Counted from the first letter of the stretch, positions 16,559 to 24,226 are shown. The stretch is DNA of 33,249 bases from Onthovicinus sp900555545 (GCA_949296915.1 CASFPX010000019.1:1-33249), one strand, 5' to 3'. Notes: generated from the letters alone by a model not told the origin. Translations and numbers: made by a program.

Positions 16559-17403
16559 TGGAGCTTTGGTATTCGGAGGAGCACACGCCGGATGTCAGCC
16601 TCTCCATCCGCATTGACCGGCAGGTCTACACGGGGGAGAGCGAGTACCAGAAGATCGACGTGTTTGACACCACGGAGTTTGGGCGGATGCTCACGCTCGA
16701 CGGTGCGGTGATGCTCACGGAGAAAGACGAGTTTATCTACCATGAGATGATGGTGCATGTCCCCATGGCGGCCAATCCCGAAATCCGGCGCGTGCTGGTG
16801 ATCGGTGCGGGGGACGGTGGTGTGGTGCGCGAGCTGGTCAAGTACCCCTATGTGGAAAAGATTGACGTGGTCGAGATCGATCAGCAGGTGGTCGAGGTGT
16901 GCAGGGAGTATTTCCCGGCGCTGACCATGGGCTTTGATGACCCGCGTGTCACCCTTCACTTTGAGGACGGAGTGCGCTATGTACGGCGGTGCGAGGAGGA
17001 GTACGATCTGATTATCGTCGATTCCACCGACCCGTTTGGTCCGGGCGAGGGGCTCTCTACCCGCGAGTTCTACGGCAGCTGCTACAACGCCATCCGCGAC
17101 AACGGGATCCTTGTCAACCAGCATGAGACCCCCTGTTACGGCAAGTATGCGGAGGTCGTCTACCGCGAACACCGTAAAATTTCCAAGACGTTCCCGCTCG
17201 CCTATGTCTACCAGGCGCACATCCCCACCTATCCGTCCGGGCACTGGCTGTTTGGTTTTGCGTCCGATGGGATCGAGCCGGTCAATGACCACCTCGAGCA
17301 GTGGAACGCACTCGAGATCCAGACCCGCTATTACAACACGGATTTGCACCGCGGCTGCTTTGCGCTGCCCAGTTACGTTAAGGATATTCTGGAGGGCTGC
17401 TGA
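16558..17403 (+). CDS. speE: Spermidine synthase (polyamine aminopropyltransferase)
   Basis: A 281-residue class I methyltransferase-fold enzyme that transfers the aminopropyl group of decarboxylated AdoMet to putrescine. The N-terminal small beta domain (about 1-55) is followed by HEMMVHVPM, VLVIGAGDGG (dcAdoMet-binding loop, 79-88), VVEIDQQVVEVCREYFP and IIVDSTDPFGPG (Asp155 catalytic region). YPSGHWLFGFAS near the C-terminus is also typical. The ATG at 16558 overlaps the speA stop in TAATG, with GGAGGGAG just upstream inside speA. Its own stop overlaps the speB start in TGATG. Acceptor choice (putrescine rather than cadaverine or spermidine) is inferred from context. Confidence 0.95.
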   Translation: MELWYSEEHTPDVSLSIRIDRQVYTGESEYQKIDVFDTTEFGRMLTLDGAVMLTEKDEFIYHEMMVHVPMAANPEIRRVLVIGAGDGGVVRELVKYPYVEKIDVVEIDQQVVEVCREYFPALTMGFDDPRVTLHFEDGVRYVRRCEEEYDLIIVDSTDPFGPGEGLSTREFYGSCYNAIRDNGILVNQHETPCYGKYAEVVYREHRKISKTFPLAYVYQAHIPTYPSGHWLFGFASDGIEPVNDHLEQWNALEIQTRYYNTDLHRGCFALPSYVKDILEGC

Positions 17404-18248
17404 TGGAAAAAAATATCGAGACCTTTATCGGCTGCGACTGCGAATATGACGAGGCCAAAATTGTCCTCTTTGGCGCGCCGTATGATTCGACCACTTCCTT
17501 CCGCCCCGGCGCGCGATTTGGCTGCAAGGCGATCCGGAGCGAGTCCTTTGGGCTGGAGACATACAGCCCCTATCAGAATGATGAACTCACGGAGAAAAAG
17601 GTGTTTGACTCCGGCGATCTGGAGCTCGTGTTCGGCAACGCGCAGACCGCACTCGGCCAGATCGAGGAGCGGGCCCGTACGATTCTAAATGACGGCAAAC
17701 TCCCCTTTATGGTGGGGGGCGAGCATCTGGTGACGCTCGGCGCCTTCCGCGCCGTACAGGAGAAATACCCGGACGTGTCCATCATCCATTTTGATGCGCA
17801 CGCCGACTTGCGCGCCGACTACCTGGGGGAGCAGATGTCCCACGCGAGTGTGCTGCGGCGCTGCCATGAGCTTGTGGGCGACGGGCGGATCTTTCAATTT
17901 GGCATCCGTTCGGGCGACCGGGAAGAGTTCGTCTGGGGGAAGGATCATGTCCAGACCCGGATGTTTGACTTTGAAGGGCTGGATCAGGTTGTGGCACAGC
18001 TCGGGAATCAGCCGGTATACTTTACGCTTGATCTGGACGTGCTTGACCCGTCTGTGTTCCCGGGGACTGGGACGCCGGAGGCGGGCGGCGTGAGCTTTAT
18101 GCAGCTGCTGAATGCCTGCCTAAAGCTGCGCGATTTGAACATTGTCGGCCTGGACGTCAACGAGCTGGCGCCCGCCTATGATATCAGCGGCGTTTCCACC
18201 GCCGTGGCGGGCAAAATCATCCGCGAATTACTGATTATGCTTGGTTAA
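17403..18248 (+). CDS. speB: Agmatinase (ureohydrolase family)
   Basis: A 281-residue binuclear-manganese hydrolase converting agmatine to putrescine and urea. The ureohydrolase metal motifs are all present: GGEHLVTLG (His108), IIHFDAHADLR (Asp131, His133, Asp135) and FTLDLDVLDPSVFPGTGTPE (Asp210, Asp212). SHASVLRR supplies the usual substrate loop. The sequence is closer to agmatinases than to arginases. Translation is coupled to speE by a TGATG overlap, and the gene is followed after 32 nt by the CASDH gene with its own GGAGGT. With speA it completes the arginine-to-putrescine route. Confidence 0.94.
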   Translation: MEKNIETFIGCDCEYDEAKIVLFGAPYDSTTSFRPGARFGCKAIRSESFGLETYSPYQNDELTEKKVFDSGDLELVFGNAQTALGQIEERARTILNDGKLPFMVGGEHLVTLGAFRAVQEKYPDVSIIHFDAHADLRADYLGEQMSHASVLRRCHELVGDGRIFQFGIRSGDREEFVWGKDHVQTRMFDFEGLDQVVAQLGNQPVYFTLDLDVLDPSVFPGTGTPEAGGVSFMQLLNACLKLRDLNIVGLDVNELAPAYDISGVSTAVAGKIIRELLIMLG

Positions 18249-18280
18249 AAGCTTTTAGATTTATTGGAGGTGCGAACAGC

Positions 18281-19492
18281 ATGGGAAAGGTTCTTTTGAT
18301 TGGCGCCGGCGGTGTGGCCGGTGTGGCGGCGCACAAGTGCTGCCAGAATGACAGTGTGTTTGACGCGGTGTGCATCGCCTCGCGTACGAAATCCAAGTGT
18401 GACGCGATCAAGGATGCCATCAAGGTGCATTTTCCGAACAGCCGCACGGAGGTCACAACGGCACAGGTGGATGCTGACGACGTCAAACAGCTGGTCAAGT
18501 TAATCCAGGACTACAAGCCGGATATCGTCCTGAATCTGGCGCTGCCGTATCAGGATCTGCCAATCATGGATGCGTGCCTGGAGACGGGCGTCCACTACGT
18601 GGACACCGCCAACTATGAGCCCAAGGATGTGGCCAAGTTCGAGTACAAGTGGCAATGGGCCTATCGTGAAAAGTTTGAGAAGGCCGGCATTACGGCGCTG
18701 CTTGGCAGCGGCTTTGATCCCGGCGTGACAGGCGTCTTTTCCGCCTATGCTCAAAAGCACCACTTTGACGAGATCAACTACCTGGATATTCTGGACTGCA
18801 ATGCAGGCAGCAATGGCCTCCCCTTTGCCACCAACTTCAATCCGGAGATCAATATCCGCGAGGTCAGCGCCAAGGGCAGCTATTTTGAAAACGGAAAATT
18901 CATCGAGACAGAGCCGATGTCTATCAAGCGCGTTTATAACTTCCCGGAGATCGGCCCCAAGGATATGTACCTCCTTCACCACGAGGAGATGGAGTCCCTC
19001 GCGATCAACCTCAAGGGGATCCAGCGCATCCGCTTCTTCATGACGTTCTCCCAGAGCTATCTGGACCACCTCAATGCGCTGATCGACGTGGGCATGACCT
19101 CCATCGAGCCGATCAATTTTGAGGGGAAAGAGATCGTGCCGCTCCAGTTCCTCAAGGCGGTGCTGCCGGACCCGGCCTCCCTTGCCGCGCGGACGAAGGG
19201 CAAGACGAATATCGGCTGTATTTTCCGTGGGAAAAAGGACGGTCAGGATAAGAACTACTACCTCTACAATGTCTGCAACCACGAGGAGTGCTACAAGGAG
19301 GTCGGCGCGCAGGCCGTCTCCTATACCACGGGCGTCCCGGCCATGATCGGCACGTCTCTCGTGATGACGGGCGCTTGGCAGAAGCCCGGTGTCTATAACA
19401 TCGAGGAATTCGATCCCGATCCGTTCATGGATGCGCTCAACAAGTTCGGCCTGCCGTGGCAGGAGAGCTTTGATCCGGAGCTTGTGGACTGA
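18281..19492 (+). CDS. Carboxynorspermidine/carboxyspermidine dehydrogenase (CASDH), saccharopine dehydrogenase family
   Basis: A 403-residue NAD(P)-dependent enzyme. The N-terminal Rossmann motif is VLLIGAGGVAGVAAHKC (4-20), and ETGVHYVDTANYEPKD and ALLGSGFDPGVTGVFSAYA are characteristic of the Lys1-like/CASDH branch of the saccharopine dehydrogenase family. The known reaction reductively condenses L-aspartate beta-semialdehyde with putrescine (or 1,3-diaminopropane) to give carboxyspermidine (or carboxynorspermidine). That assignment, rather than a lysine-pathway saccharopine enzyme, rests on the directly coupled CASDC gene: the two overlap by one base in TGATG. It has a strong ribosome binding site, GGAGGT, 9 nt before the ATG. 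Confidence 0.9.
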   Translation: MGKVLLIGAGGVAGVAAHKCCQNDSVFDAVCIASRTKSKCDAIKDAIKVHFPNSRTEVTTAQVDADDVKQLVKLIQDYKPDIVLNLALPYQDLPIMDACLETGVHYVDTANYEPKDVAKFEYKWQWAYREKFEKAGITALLGSGFDPGVTGVFSAYAQKHHFDEINYLDILDCNAGSNGLPFATNFNPEINIREVSAKGSYFENGKFIETEPMSIKRVYNFPEIGPKDMYLLHHEEMESLAINLKGIQRIRFFMTFSQSYLDHLNALIDVGMTSIEPINFEGKEIVPLQFLKAVLPDPASLAARTKGKTNIGCIFRGKKDGQDKNYYLYNVCNHEECYKEVGAQAVSYTTGVPAMIGTSLVMTGAWQKPGVYNIEEFDPDPFMDALNKFGLPWQESFDPELVD

Positions 19493-20631
19493 TGAAGGAT
19501 TACGCACAGATCGCGCGCGGCCTCCCGTCGCCGTGCTATCTGATCGATACGGATCTGCTCCAGAAAAATCTGGAGCTCCTGCACAGCGTGGAGCAGCGGA
19601 CGGGCTGCAAGATCCTCCTCGCGCAGAAGGCATTTTCCATGTATTCGCTCTATCCCATGATCCGGGAATATATCAGCGGCACAACGGCCAGCTCGCTCTT
19701 TGAGGCGCGGCTCGGACGGGAGGAGATGGGCGGCCAAACGCACATCTACGCCCCCGCCTACCGGCCGGATGAGTTCCCGCAGATCGCTCAGCTCTGCGAC
19801 CATATCGTGTTCAACTCCTTTGAGCAGCTCGAGCGCTTTTATCCAATGGTGCAGGCGAGTTCGCGCCGCCCGTCGTGCGGGATCCGCGTCAACCCCGAGT
19901 ATTCGGAGATCGAGACGGCCCTTTACAATCCGTGTGCGCCGGGCTCGCGCATGGGGATCACGCTGGAGCACTTTGAAAAGGGCGACCTGAGCAAGATCAG
20001 CGGTATCCACTTCCACACCATGTGCGAGCAGGGGGCCGATACGCTCGAACGTACGCTTGACGCCGTGGAGGAGAAGTTTGGCAAATATCTCGGGGCGCTC
20101 GAGTGGGTCAACTTCGGCGGCGGCCACCACATCACCCGAAAGGACTACGATGTGGAAAAGCTGATCGCCTGTATTGAGCGCATCCGGGACCGCTACGGCG
20201 TCCAGGTCTATCTGGAGCCGGGGGAGGGCGTGGTACTCAACACGGGGTTCCTGTGCTGCACGGTGCTCGACACCATGAAAAATGGGCTGGATATCGCACT
20301 GGTGGATACCTCCGCAGCGTGTCATATGCCAGATGTACTGGAGATGCCCTACCGGCCGGAGATCATCGGGGCCGGCAAGCCGGGGGAAAAGATGTACACC
20401 TACCGCCTCGGCGCACCGACGTGCCTGGCGGGCGATATCATCGGCGACTACTCCTTTGACCGCCCGCTTGTGCCGGGGGACCGCCTGGTGTTCTGCGACA
20501 TGGCATTGTACACCATGGTCAAGAACAACACATTTAATGGCATCAACCTGCCGGCTATCGCCACATGCGGCGGCAGCGGTGCGCAGGTGGTGCGCACCTT
20601 TGGGTATGAAGATTTCAAATCCCGCCTTTAA
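19492..20631 (+). CDS. nspC: Carboxynorspermidine/carboxyspermidine decarboxylase (CASDC)
   Basis: A 379-residue PLP enzyme of the alanine-racemase (fold type III) class that decarboxylates carboxy(nor)spermidine to (nor)spermidine. Signatures are SPCYLIDTDLL at the start, LLAQKAFSMYS with Lys46 as the PLP lysine, WVNFGGGHHIT (phosphate-binding glycine loop), YLEPGEGVVLNTGFL and DTSAACHMPDVLEMPYRPE near the C-terminus, which is typical of NspC rather than of diaminopimelate decarboxylase. It is the last gene of the operon, fully coupled to CASDH. Whether it makes spermidine or norspermidine here depends on the diamine; the operon makes putrescine, so spermidine is more likely. Confidence 0.92.
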   Translation: MKDYAQIARGLPSPCYLIDTDLLQKNLELLHSVEQRTGCKILLAQKAFSMYSLYPMIREYISGTTASSLFEARLGREEMGGQTHIYAPAYRPDEFPQIAQLCDHIVFNSFEQLERFYPMVQASSRRPSCGIRVNPEYSEIETALYNPCAPGSRMGITLEHFEKGDLSKISGIHFHTMCEQGADTLERTLDAVEEKFGKYLGALEWVNFGGGHHITRKDYDVEKLIACIERIRDRYGVQVYLEPGEGVVLNTGFLCCTVLDTMKNGLDIALVDTSAACHMPDVLEMPYRPEIIGAGKPGEKMYTYRLGAPTCLAGDIIGDYSFDRPLVPGDRLVFCDMALYTMVKNNTFNGINLPAIATCGGSGAQVVRTFGYEDFKSRL

Positions 20632-20649
20632 AGTGGATCTTCCAGTTTT

Positions 20650-20671
20650 CCCCGGCATTGCCGGGGATTTA
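20650..20671 (+). terminator. Possible terminator of the polyamine operon
   Basis: A compact GC-rich hairpin, CCCCGGC-ATT-GCCGGGG, lies 19 nt after the CASDC stop and is followed by ATTTATCTTT, a weak T-tract. Read-through into the HD-domain gene is possible. Confidence 0.55.
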
Positions 20672-20715
20672 TCTTTGGATGATCCAGTATACTGAAAACG
20701 ACAGGGAGGATGAAA

Positions 20716-21303
20716 ATGGAAGAGCGCCTCGAAAGACAGCTTAAATTTATCCTGGAGATCGACAAGGAGAAGAACATCTTCCGCCAGACGCACCTGTCTG
20801 GCCATGGGCGGAACGAGAACGACGCAGAGCACGCCTGGCACATGGCGATTATGGCCTACCTCCTGCGGGAGTATGCCAACGAGCCGGTGGATATTGGCCG
20901 CGTGATACTCATGTGCCTGATCCACGACGTAGTGGAGATCGACGCAGGGGATACCTATGCCTATGACGCGGAGGCTCTGGCTACGCAGAAGGCGCGTGAG
21001 AACGCCGCTGAGGAGCGGATTTATGCGCTACTGCCCCCTGACCAGGGGGCGGAACTGCGGGCGATTTTTGACGAGTTTGAAGAAAATAAAACGCCGGAGG
21101 CACGGTTTGCCCACGCTATGGATAATTTGCAGCCGCTGCTGCTCAACGACAGCAACGGCGGCGGAGATTGGCGGGAGCACCAGGTAACAGCGGAGCAAGT
21201 GTATGGCCGCCAGAGAAAGACGCGGGAGGGCTCCCAGCGGCTGTTTGAACTGGTGGACGATCTGATCCGGCGCAACATCCGGCGGGGGAATATCCGCCCG
21301 TAA
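20716..21303 (+). CDS. HD-domain phosphohydrolase, 5'-deoxynucleotidase YfbR-like
   Basis: A 195-residue soluble protein of the HD superfamily. Metal ligands are visible as NENDAEHAWHMA (His39), CLIHDVVEIDAGD (His70-Asp71) and AHAMDNLQPLL (Asp near residue 132), in the order typical of YfbR-type 5'-deoxyribonucleotidases (HD_3 group). The likely role is removal of phosphate from deoxynucleoside monophosphates; the substrate is not proved by sequence. The frame opens at ATG 20710, but that codon touches the AGGGAGG (20703-20709), so ATG 20716, 6 nt after it, is the better start. A TATACT at about 20686 could be the -10 element. Confidence 0.8.
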   Translation: MEERLERQLKFILEIDKEKNIFRQTHLSGHGRNENDAEHAWHMAIMAYLLREYANEPVDIGRVILMCLIHDVVEIDAGDTYAYDAEALATQKARENAAEERIYALLPPDQGAELRAIFDEFEENKTPEARFAHAMDNLQPLLLNDSNGGGDWREHQVTAEQVYGRQRKTREGSQRLFELVDDLIRRNIRRGNIRP

Positions 21304-21315
21304 TGGCAAGGAAAA

Positions 21316-21349
21316 CCCGGCCTGCGTGTTTAAAAACACACAGGCCGGG
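21316..21349 (+). terminator. First of two hairpins after the HD-domain gene
   Basis: CCCGGCCTG pairs with CAGGCCGGG, and GTGTT with AACAC inside, giving a long stem with one bulge. No T-run follows, so alone it is more an RNA-stabilising hairpin than a classic terminator. Confidence 0.55.
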
Positions 21350-21369
21350 ACTGCCGCATTTTAGACAGG

Positions 21370-21399
21370 ATAAAGGGCCCGGGGAACCGGGCCCTTTAT
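21370..21399 (+). terminator. Second hairpin, probable terminator
   Basis: A 13-bp perfect stem (21370-21382 with 21387-21399) closed by a GGAA tetraloop, followed by CTTGAAATT. Together with the hairpin at 21316 it separates the HD gene from lexA. A-rich and T-rich arm ends make it usable in either direction. Confidence 0.65.
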
Positions 21400-21437
21400 C
21401 TTGAAATTGAGGGGTTTGCTTTGAGGAGGGGTAGAGC

Positions 21438-21554
21438 ATGTACCCGTTCGATACTCGGTGCGGCGCCGTTCTCTGTTGGGTACGGGTATATTGTAAATCG
21501 GCGTGTTGTTTTTTTTGTGACTCGCATATGAACATTTTTTTAAATATCCTCTAA
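21438..21554 (+). CDS. Possible 38-residue cysteine-rich peptide (unrecognised)
   Basis: In the roughly 310-nt gap before lexA, an ATG at 21438 follows an excellent SD, GAGGAGGGG, by 6 nt. The frame reads MYPFDTRCGAVLCWVRVYCK and continues to a TAA at 21552, with six cysteines in 38 codons (8, 13, 19, 23, 24, 27). I know of no family match. A T8 run lies inside the frame, and the composition could be accidental. Real translation is possible but unproven; the ribosome binding site is the main argument. Confidence 0.22.
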   Translation: MYPFDTRCGAVLCWVRVYCKSACCFFCDSHMNIFLNIL

Positions 21555-21610
21555 AATCGTATGAACAGCTAAAAGCACCCTTTAGCGTGCAATATTTTTT
21601 AAAAAGAATA

Positions 21611-21649
21611 AAACAAATGTTTGATTTTTTGCGCAAGATATGATAAAAT
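21611..21649 (+). promoter_or_regulatory. lexA promoter with candidate LexA operator
   Basis: TTGATT (21621-21626), a 17-bp spacer and TAAAAT (21644-21649) form a good promoter. AAAC-AAAT-GTTT (21611-21622) overlaps the -35 edge and matches the Gram-positive SOS box core GAAC-N4-GTTC except for one symmetric outer base. Autoregulation by LexA is inferred. Confidence 0.55.
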
Positions 21650-21712
21650 AAAAAGCAGGGATAATATCTTCCCCATTTTGGCCCAGTTTTCAATCGGAGG
21701 GATCTGATATTT

Positions 21713-22306
21713 ATGGAAAAGCTCAGCAACACACAGAAAAAGATCTATGATTTTTTGGTGGAGCGGGTCGGCACAGGGATTCCGCCCTCCGTCCGTGAGA
21801 TCGGTGCGCATGTCGGGCTCAAGTCCACCTCTTCCGTTCAGTGCAACCTGGACGCATTGGAGCGCAAGGGGTATATTATGCGCGATCCACTGCTCAAGAG
21901 GTCGATCCGCATCGTCGGGCAGAGCACCAATACGACCCAGGTGCCGCTGGTTGGGACGGTCACAGCCGGGATGCCCATCCTGGCTGTGGAGCAGATCGAG
22001 GGGTACATCCCCTTTGACGGGGATTATGCGGGGGGCAAAAAGCTCTTTGCCCTACGGGTCCGCGGCGAGAGCATGATTAATGCCGGTATTTTGGATGGGG
22101 ATATTGTAGTCTCCGAGCAGACGCCGGTGGCGGCGAATGGCGAAATTGTCGTCGCCCTGATTGAGGATGAGGCGACGGTCAAGCGTTTTTACAAGGAGGA
22201 TGGGCACTACCGCCTGCAGCCGGAGAACGATCTCTTTGAGCCGATCATCGTCGATGAAGTCTCCATCCTGGGGAAGGTGGTTGCAGTCATCCGCTATATT
22301 CGGTAA
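21713..22306 (+). CDS. lexA: LexA repressor (SOS regulator, S24 peptidase family)
   Basis: A 197-residue repressor that controls the SOS response and cleaves itself when stimulated by RecA filaments. The N-terminal winged helix (1-65) includes PPSVREIGAHVGLKSTSSVQ, the usual LexA recognition helix region. The autocleavage site is Ala85-Gly86 in TVTAGMP. The catalytic dyad is Ser120 in RGESMINAGI and Lys157 in DEATVKRFY. The ATG at 21713 follows CGGAGGG. It is transcribed from a promoter carrying a candidate LexA site. Neighbours are not typical SOS genes, as is common in Clostridia. Confidence 0.96.
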   Translation: MEKLSNTQKKIYDFLVERVGTGIPPSVREIGAHVGLKSTSSVQCNLDALERKGYIMRDPLLKRSIRIVGQSTNTTQVPLVGTVTAGMPILAVEQIEGYIPFDGDYAGGKKLFALRVRGESMINAGILDGDIVVSEQTPVAANGEIVVALIEDEATVKRFYKEDGHYRLQPENDLFEPIIVDEVSILGKVVAVIRYIR

Positions 22307-22357
22307 CACACCTGCAATAGATGTACAGGTGACAATAGTAAAGAGGGGGAGCGCTGT

Positions 22358-23266
22358 ATGGCTCATTATTTAAAAGAAAAGGCCGCCGCGTATCGCAAGG
22401 CGTTCCGGGAGCGCCCGGTTCGCGTATTTTTCCTGACGCTGATCCCGGTGCTTTTGGCCGTACTTATCATCGCAGGTGTTGTTGTCTGGTTTGTGGTGGC
22501 CGATCCACCGGTCCGGGCCAAGGACACCGTTCCGCTGTCTGAGTCGGTGATTGAAGAGTACGATGTCCGACTGATTGCCCACCGCGGATTCTCGGCCATT
22601 GCACCGGAGAATACCACTGCGGCCTTTGAGGAGGCGGGCAAGGCCGGATTTTGGGGTGCGGAGCTGGATGTCCACCGCACAACGGATGGTAAATGGGTTG
22701 TGATGCATGATGACAATTTAAGCCGCATGACGCGCAAGATAGGCATGGTGGCCTGGCATTCCTCGGAGGATCTGTGCAGCACGCCGATCAACAATGGCGC
22801 CAACATTGATCAGTACGAGGGGCTGACGGTCCCGCTCCTGTCCGAGATGCTCGCCATCTGTGAAGAGTATCATATGACGCCGGTCATTGAGGTGAAATCC
22901 TCCGTGAAGGGGGAACTCAACGATCTGATTGCGGTCGTGGATGAAGCTGGATTTAAAAATCAGGCGATTTATATTTCTTTCAGCCAGGATCAAACGAAGC
23001 AACTGCGGGCGCTTGTACCGGCTGCGCGTGTATACTACCTCTCCAAGGATATCACGGATGAGGCGATGGCTTTCTGCCTGGAAAACAACGTCGGGCTGGA
23101 TTTTGATGCCCGACGGGAGGAGAACACACCGGAGGTGATCCGCAGCGCCATGGAACAGGGGATCGACTGCGCCGCCTGGACGGTGGACGATAAGGATCTA
23201 TGTGAGATGCTGATCGATCTGGGGATCCAGTATATCACGACAAACTGCATCTATCCCGAAGATTGA
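22358..23266 (+). CDS. Membrane-anchored glycerophosphodiester phosphodiesterase
   Basis: A 302-residue protein. Residues about 22-48 form one hydrophobic segment (FLTLIPVLLAVLIIAGVVVW), so the catalytic part is probably outside the membrane. The GDPD domain follows: LIAHRGFSAIAPENTTAAF (catalytic His and Arg, about 72-90), AELDVHRTTDGKWVVMHDD (metal-binding Glu and Asp and the second His), then PVIEVKSS and a C-terminal VDDKDLCEMLIDLGIQYITT that matches the end of the barrel. It cleaves glycerophosphodiesters to glycerol-3-phosphate and an alcohol, and may act on lipid or teichoic acid fragments. ATG 22358 follows AGAGGGGGAG. It is 51 nt after lexA, with no terminator seen between them. Confidence 0.92.
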   Translation: MAHYLKEKAAAYRKAFRERPVRVFFLTLIPVLLAVLIIAGVVVWFVVADPPVRAKDTVPLSESVIEEYDVRLIAHRGFSAIAPENTTAAFEEAGKAGFWGAELDVHRTTDGKWVVMHDDNLSRMTRKIGMVAWHSSEDLCSTPINNGANIDQYEGLTVPLLSEMLAICEEYHMTPVIEVKSSVKGELNDLIAVVDEAGFKNQAIYISFSQDQTKQLRALVPAARVYYLSKDITDEAMAFCLENNVGLDFDARREENTPEVIRSAMEQGIDCAAWTVDDKDLCEMLIDLGIQYITTNCIYPED

Positions 23267-23278
23267 TCCAAAGGATTT

Positions 23279-23300
23279 AGGCCGCCGTTTGGCGGCTTTT
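23279..23300 (+). terminator. Terminator after the GDPD gene
   Basis: GCCGCC-GTTT-GGCGGC (23281-23296) is followed by TTTTATC, 14 nt after the stop codon. Confidence 0.85.
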
Positions 23301-23341
23301 ATCATATCTCTGGGGTACATAACAGCGCGCCTTCACTCATA

Positions 23342-23357
23342 TTCTGATATATCAGAA
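23342..23357. promoter_or_regulatory. Perfect 16-bp palindrome, candidate operator
   Basis: TTCTGATATATCAGAA is fully self-complementary and lies 3 nt before the G-rich ribosome binding site of the next gene. Its position and perfect symmetry suggest a dimeric repressor site, but no family is recognised. Confidence 0.45.
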
Positions 23358-23375
23358 AGCGGGGAGGGGCGCGCG

Positions 23376-24191
23376 ATGTTTGCCACACTGTCGTATGGCG
23401 AAGGACAAAATGGGCGTTTGTGCCGCTGGTGGAAAAAGGCCTTTGGGGAGCGGATCGTACCCCAAAAAATACCGGTCGGGCGCGGAGAGTGCTTTTTCGT
23501 GGCTCAAGTCACACCTGGTGCGCGTATCCGATGGGAGGAGCTGTTCACCTGCATGGGTAAACTGAGCCGGGAGATGGTGTTGCCGGATGGGGTGCTCCCT
23601 CCGGAGGGATGCGGCATTACCCCATTTGTCCCGCAGGCACTGGAGCCGCGGCTCGTCATGAACACGGCCGCCGAACTCCTGATGAGGGATGGTGGGAGTA
23701 GGGTCCCTGTCACCATTTTTGACCCGCATGGCAGGCTGTGCAGCGCGGTGATCCCCATCGTGCGCGCATGTGCAGATGTGCGGATCGTAACCGGGAATAC
23801 GGCGCTCTACCACCGTGCCGGGGAGCGGATCATGGAGGAATATGGGGCCAGTGTTCAGATCCGTCCACTGGGGGAGGCATTACTGTGTGGTGGTGTTGCG
23901 GTGTTCCCCTTTGGGGTTAATGGGATTTCAGTTCCGTCGAATACGATCGCCGTTGTTCCGCAGGGGGAATCGTCGGGTGAGAATCTGCTCGCGGTTCATG
24001 GGATCCGGCTGGGGGAGGAGATCCGGTGCCTCAAGCCGGAGGGGATTTCCGACTTTCTCTTTGCAGCGGCCCTCTACGAAAAGTGTGCGCTCCGGGAGCT
24101 CGGTGCCCGCACAGGGGAGGCTCTTATCCGCAGCGGGCAGGAGCTTTCACTGCCGGAGGCAGCTGCCCTTTTGCGGGGCGCAGGCAGATAA
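23376..24191 (+). CDS. Conserved-looking protein of unknown function
   Basis: A 271-residue soluble protein with no signal peptide, membrane helix or recognised catalytic motif. The middle, VTIFDPHGRLCSAVIPIVRA followed by DVRIVTGNTALYHRAGERI, has the alternating strand-helix pattern of a Rossmann-like nucleotide-binding or sugar-phosphate-binding core. The N-terminal third is basic and rich in Trp/Arg. The C-terminal part is helical. ATG 23376 follows GGGGAGGGG. The frame could extend upstream to 23289, but that would cross the palindrome and lacks an SD. It has its own short leader after a terminator and precedes greA by about 80 nt. Confidence 0.6.
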   Translation: MFATLSYGEGQNGRLCRWWKKAFGERIVPQKIPVGRGECFFVAQVTPGARIRWEELFTCMGKLSREMVLPDGVLPPEGCGITPFVPQALEPRLVMNTAAELLMRDGGSRVPVTIFDPHGRLCSAVIPIVRACADVRIVTGNTALYHRAGERIMEEYGASVQIRPLGEALLCGGVAVFPFGVNGISVPSNTIAVVPQGESSGENLLAVHGIRLGEEIRCLKPEGISDFLFAAALYEKCALRELGARTGEALIRSGQELSLPEAAALLRGAGR

Positions 24192-24196
24192 ATCAC

Positions 24197-24226
24197 TTGA
24201 CTTTAGTGGGTAAATCGGATTATAAT
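24197..24226 (+). promoter_or_regulatory. Promoter of greA
   Basis: TTGACT (24197-24202), an 18-bp spacer and TATAAT (24221-24226) begin right after the preceding stop codon, about 45 nt before the preferred greA start. Confidence 0.78.

Noticed and set aside
18500..19633. 377-codon minus-strand frame opposite CASDH
   Set aside because: It overlaps a well-supported dehydrogenase in a coupled operon and shows only low-complexity charged text.
19393..20925. 510-codon open frame on the minus strand opposite the CASDC gene
   Set aside because: The plus strand carries an unmistakable CASDC with PLP motifs and coupled neighbours; the antisense frame is a GC-rich shadow with no recognisable protein features.
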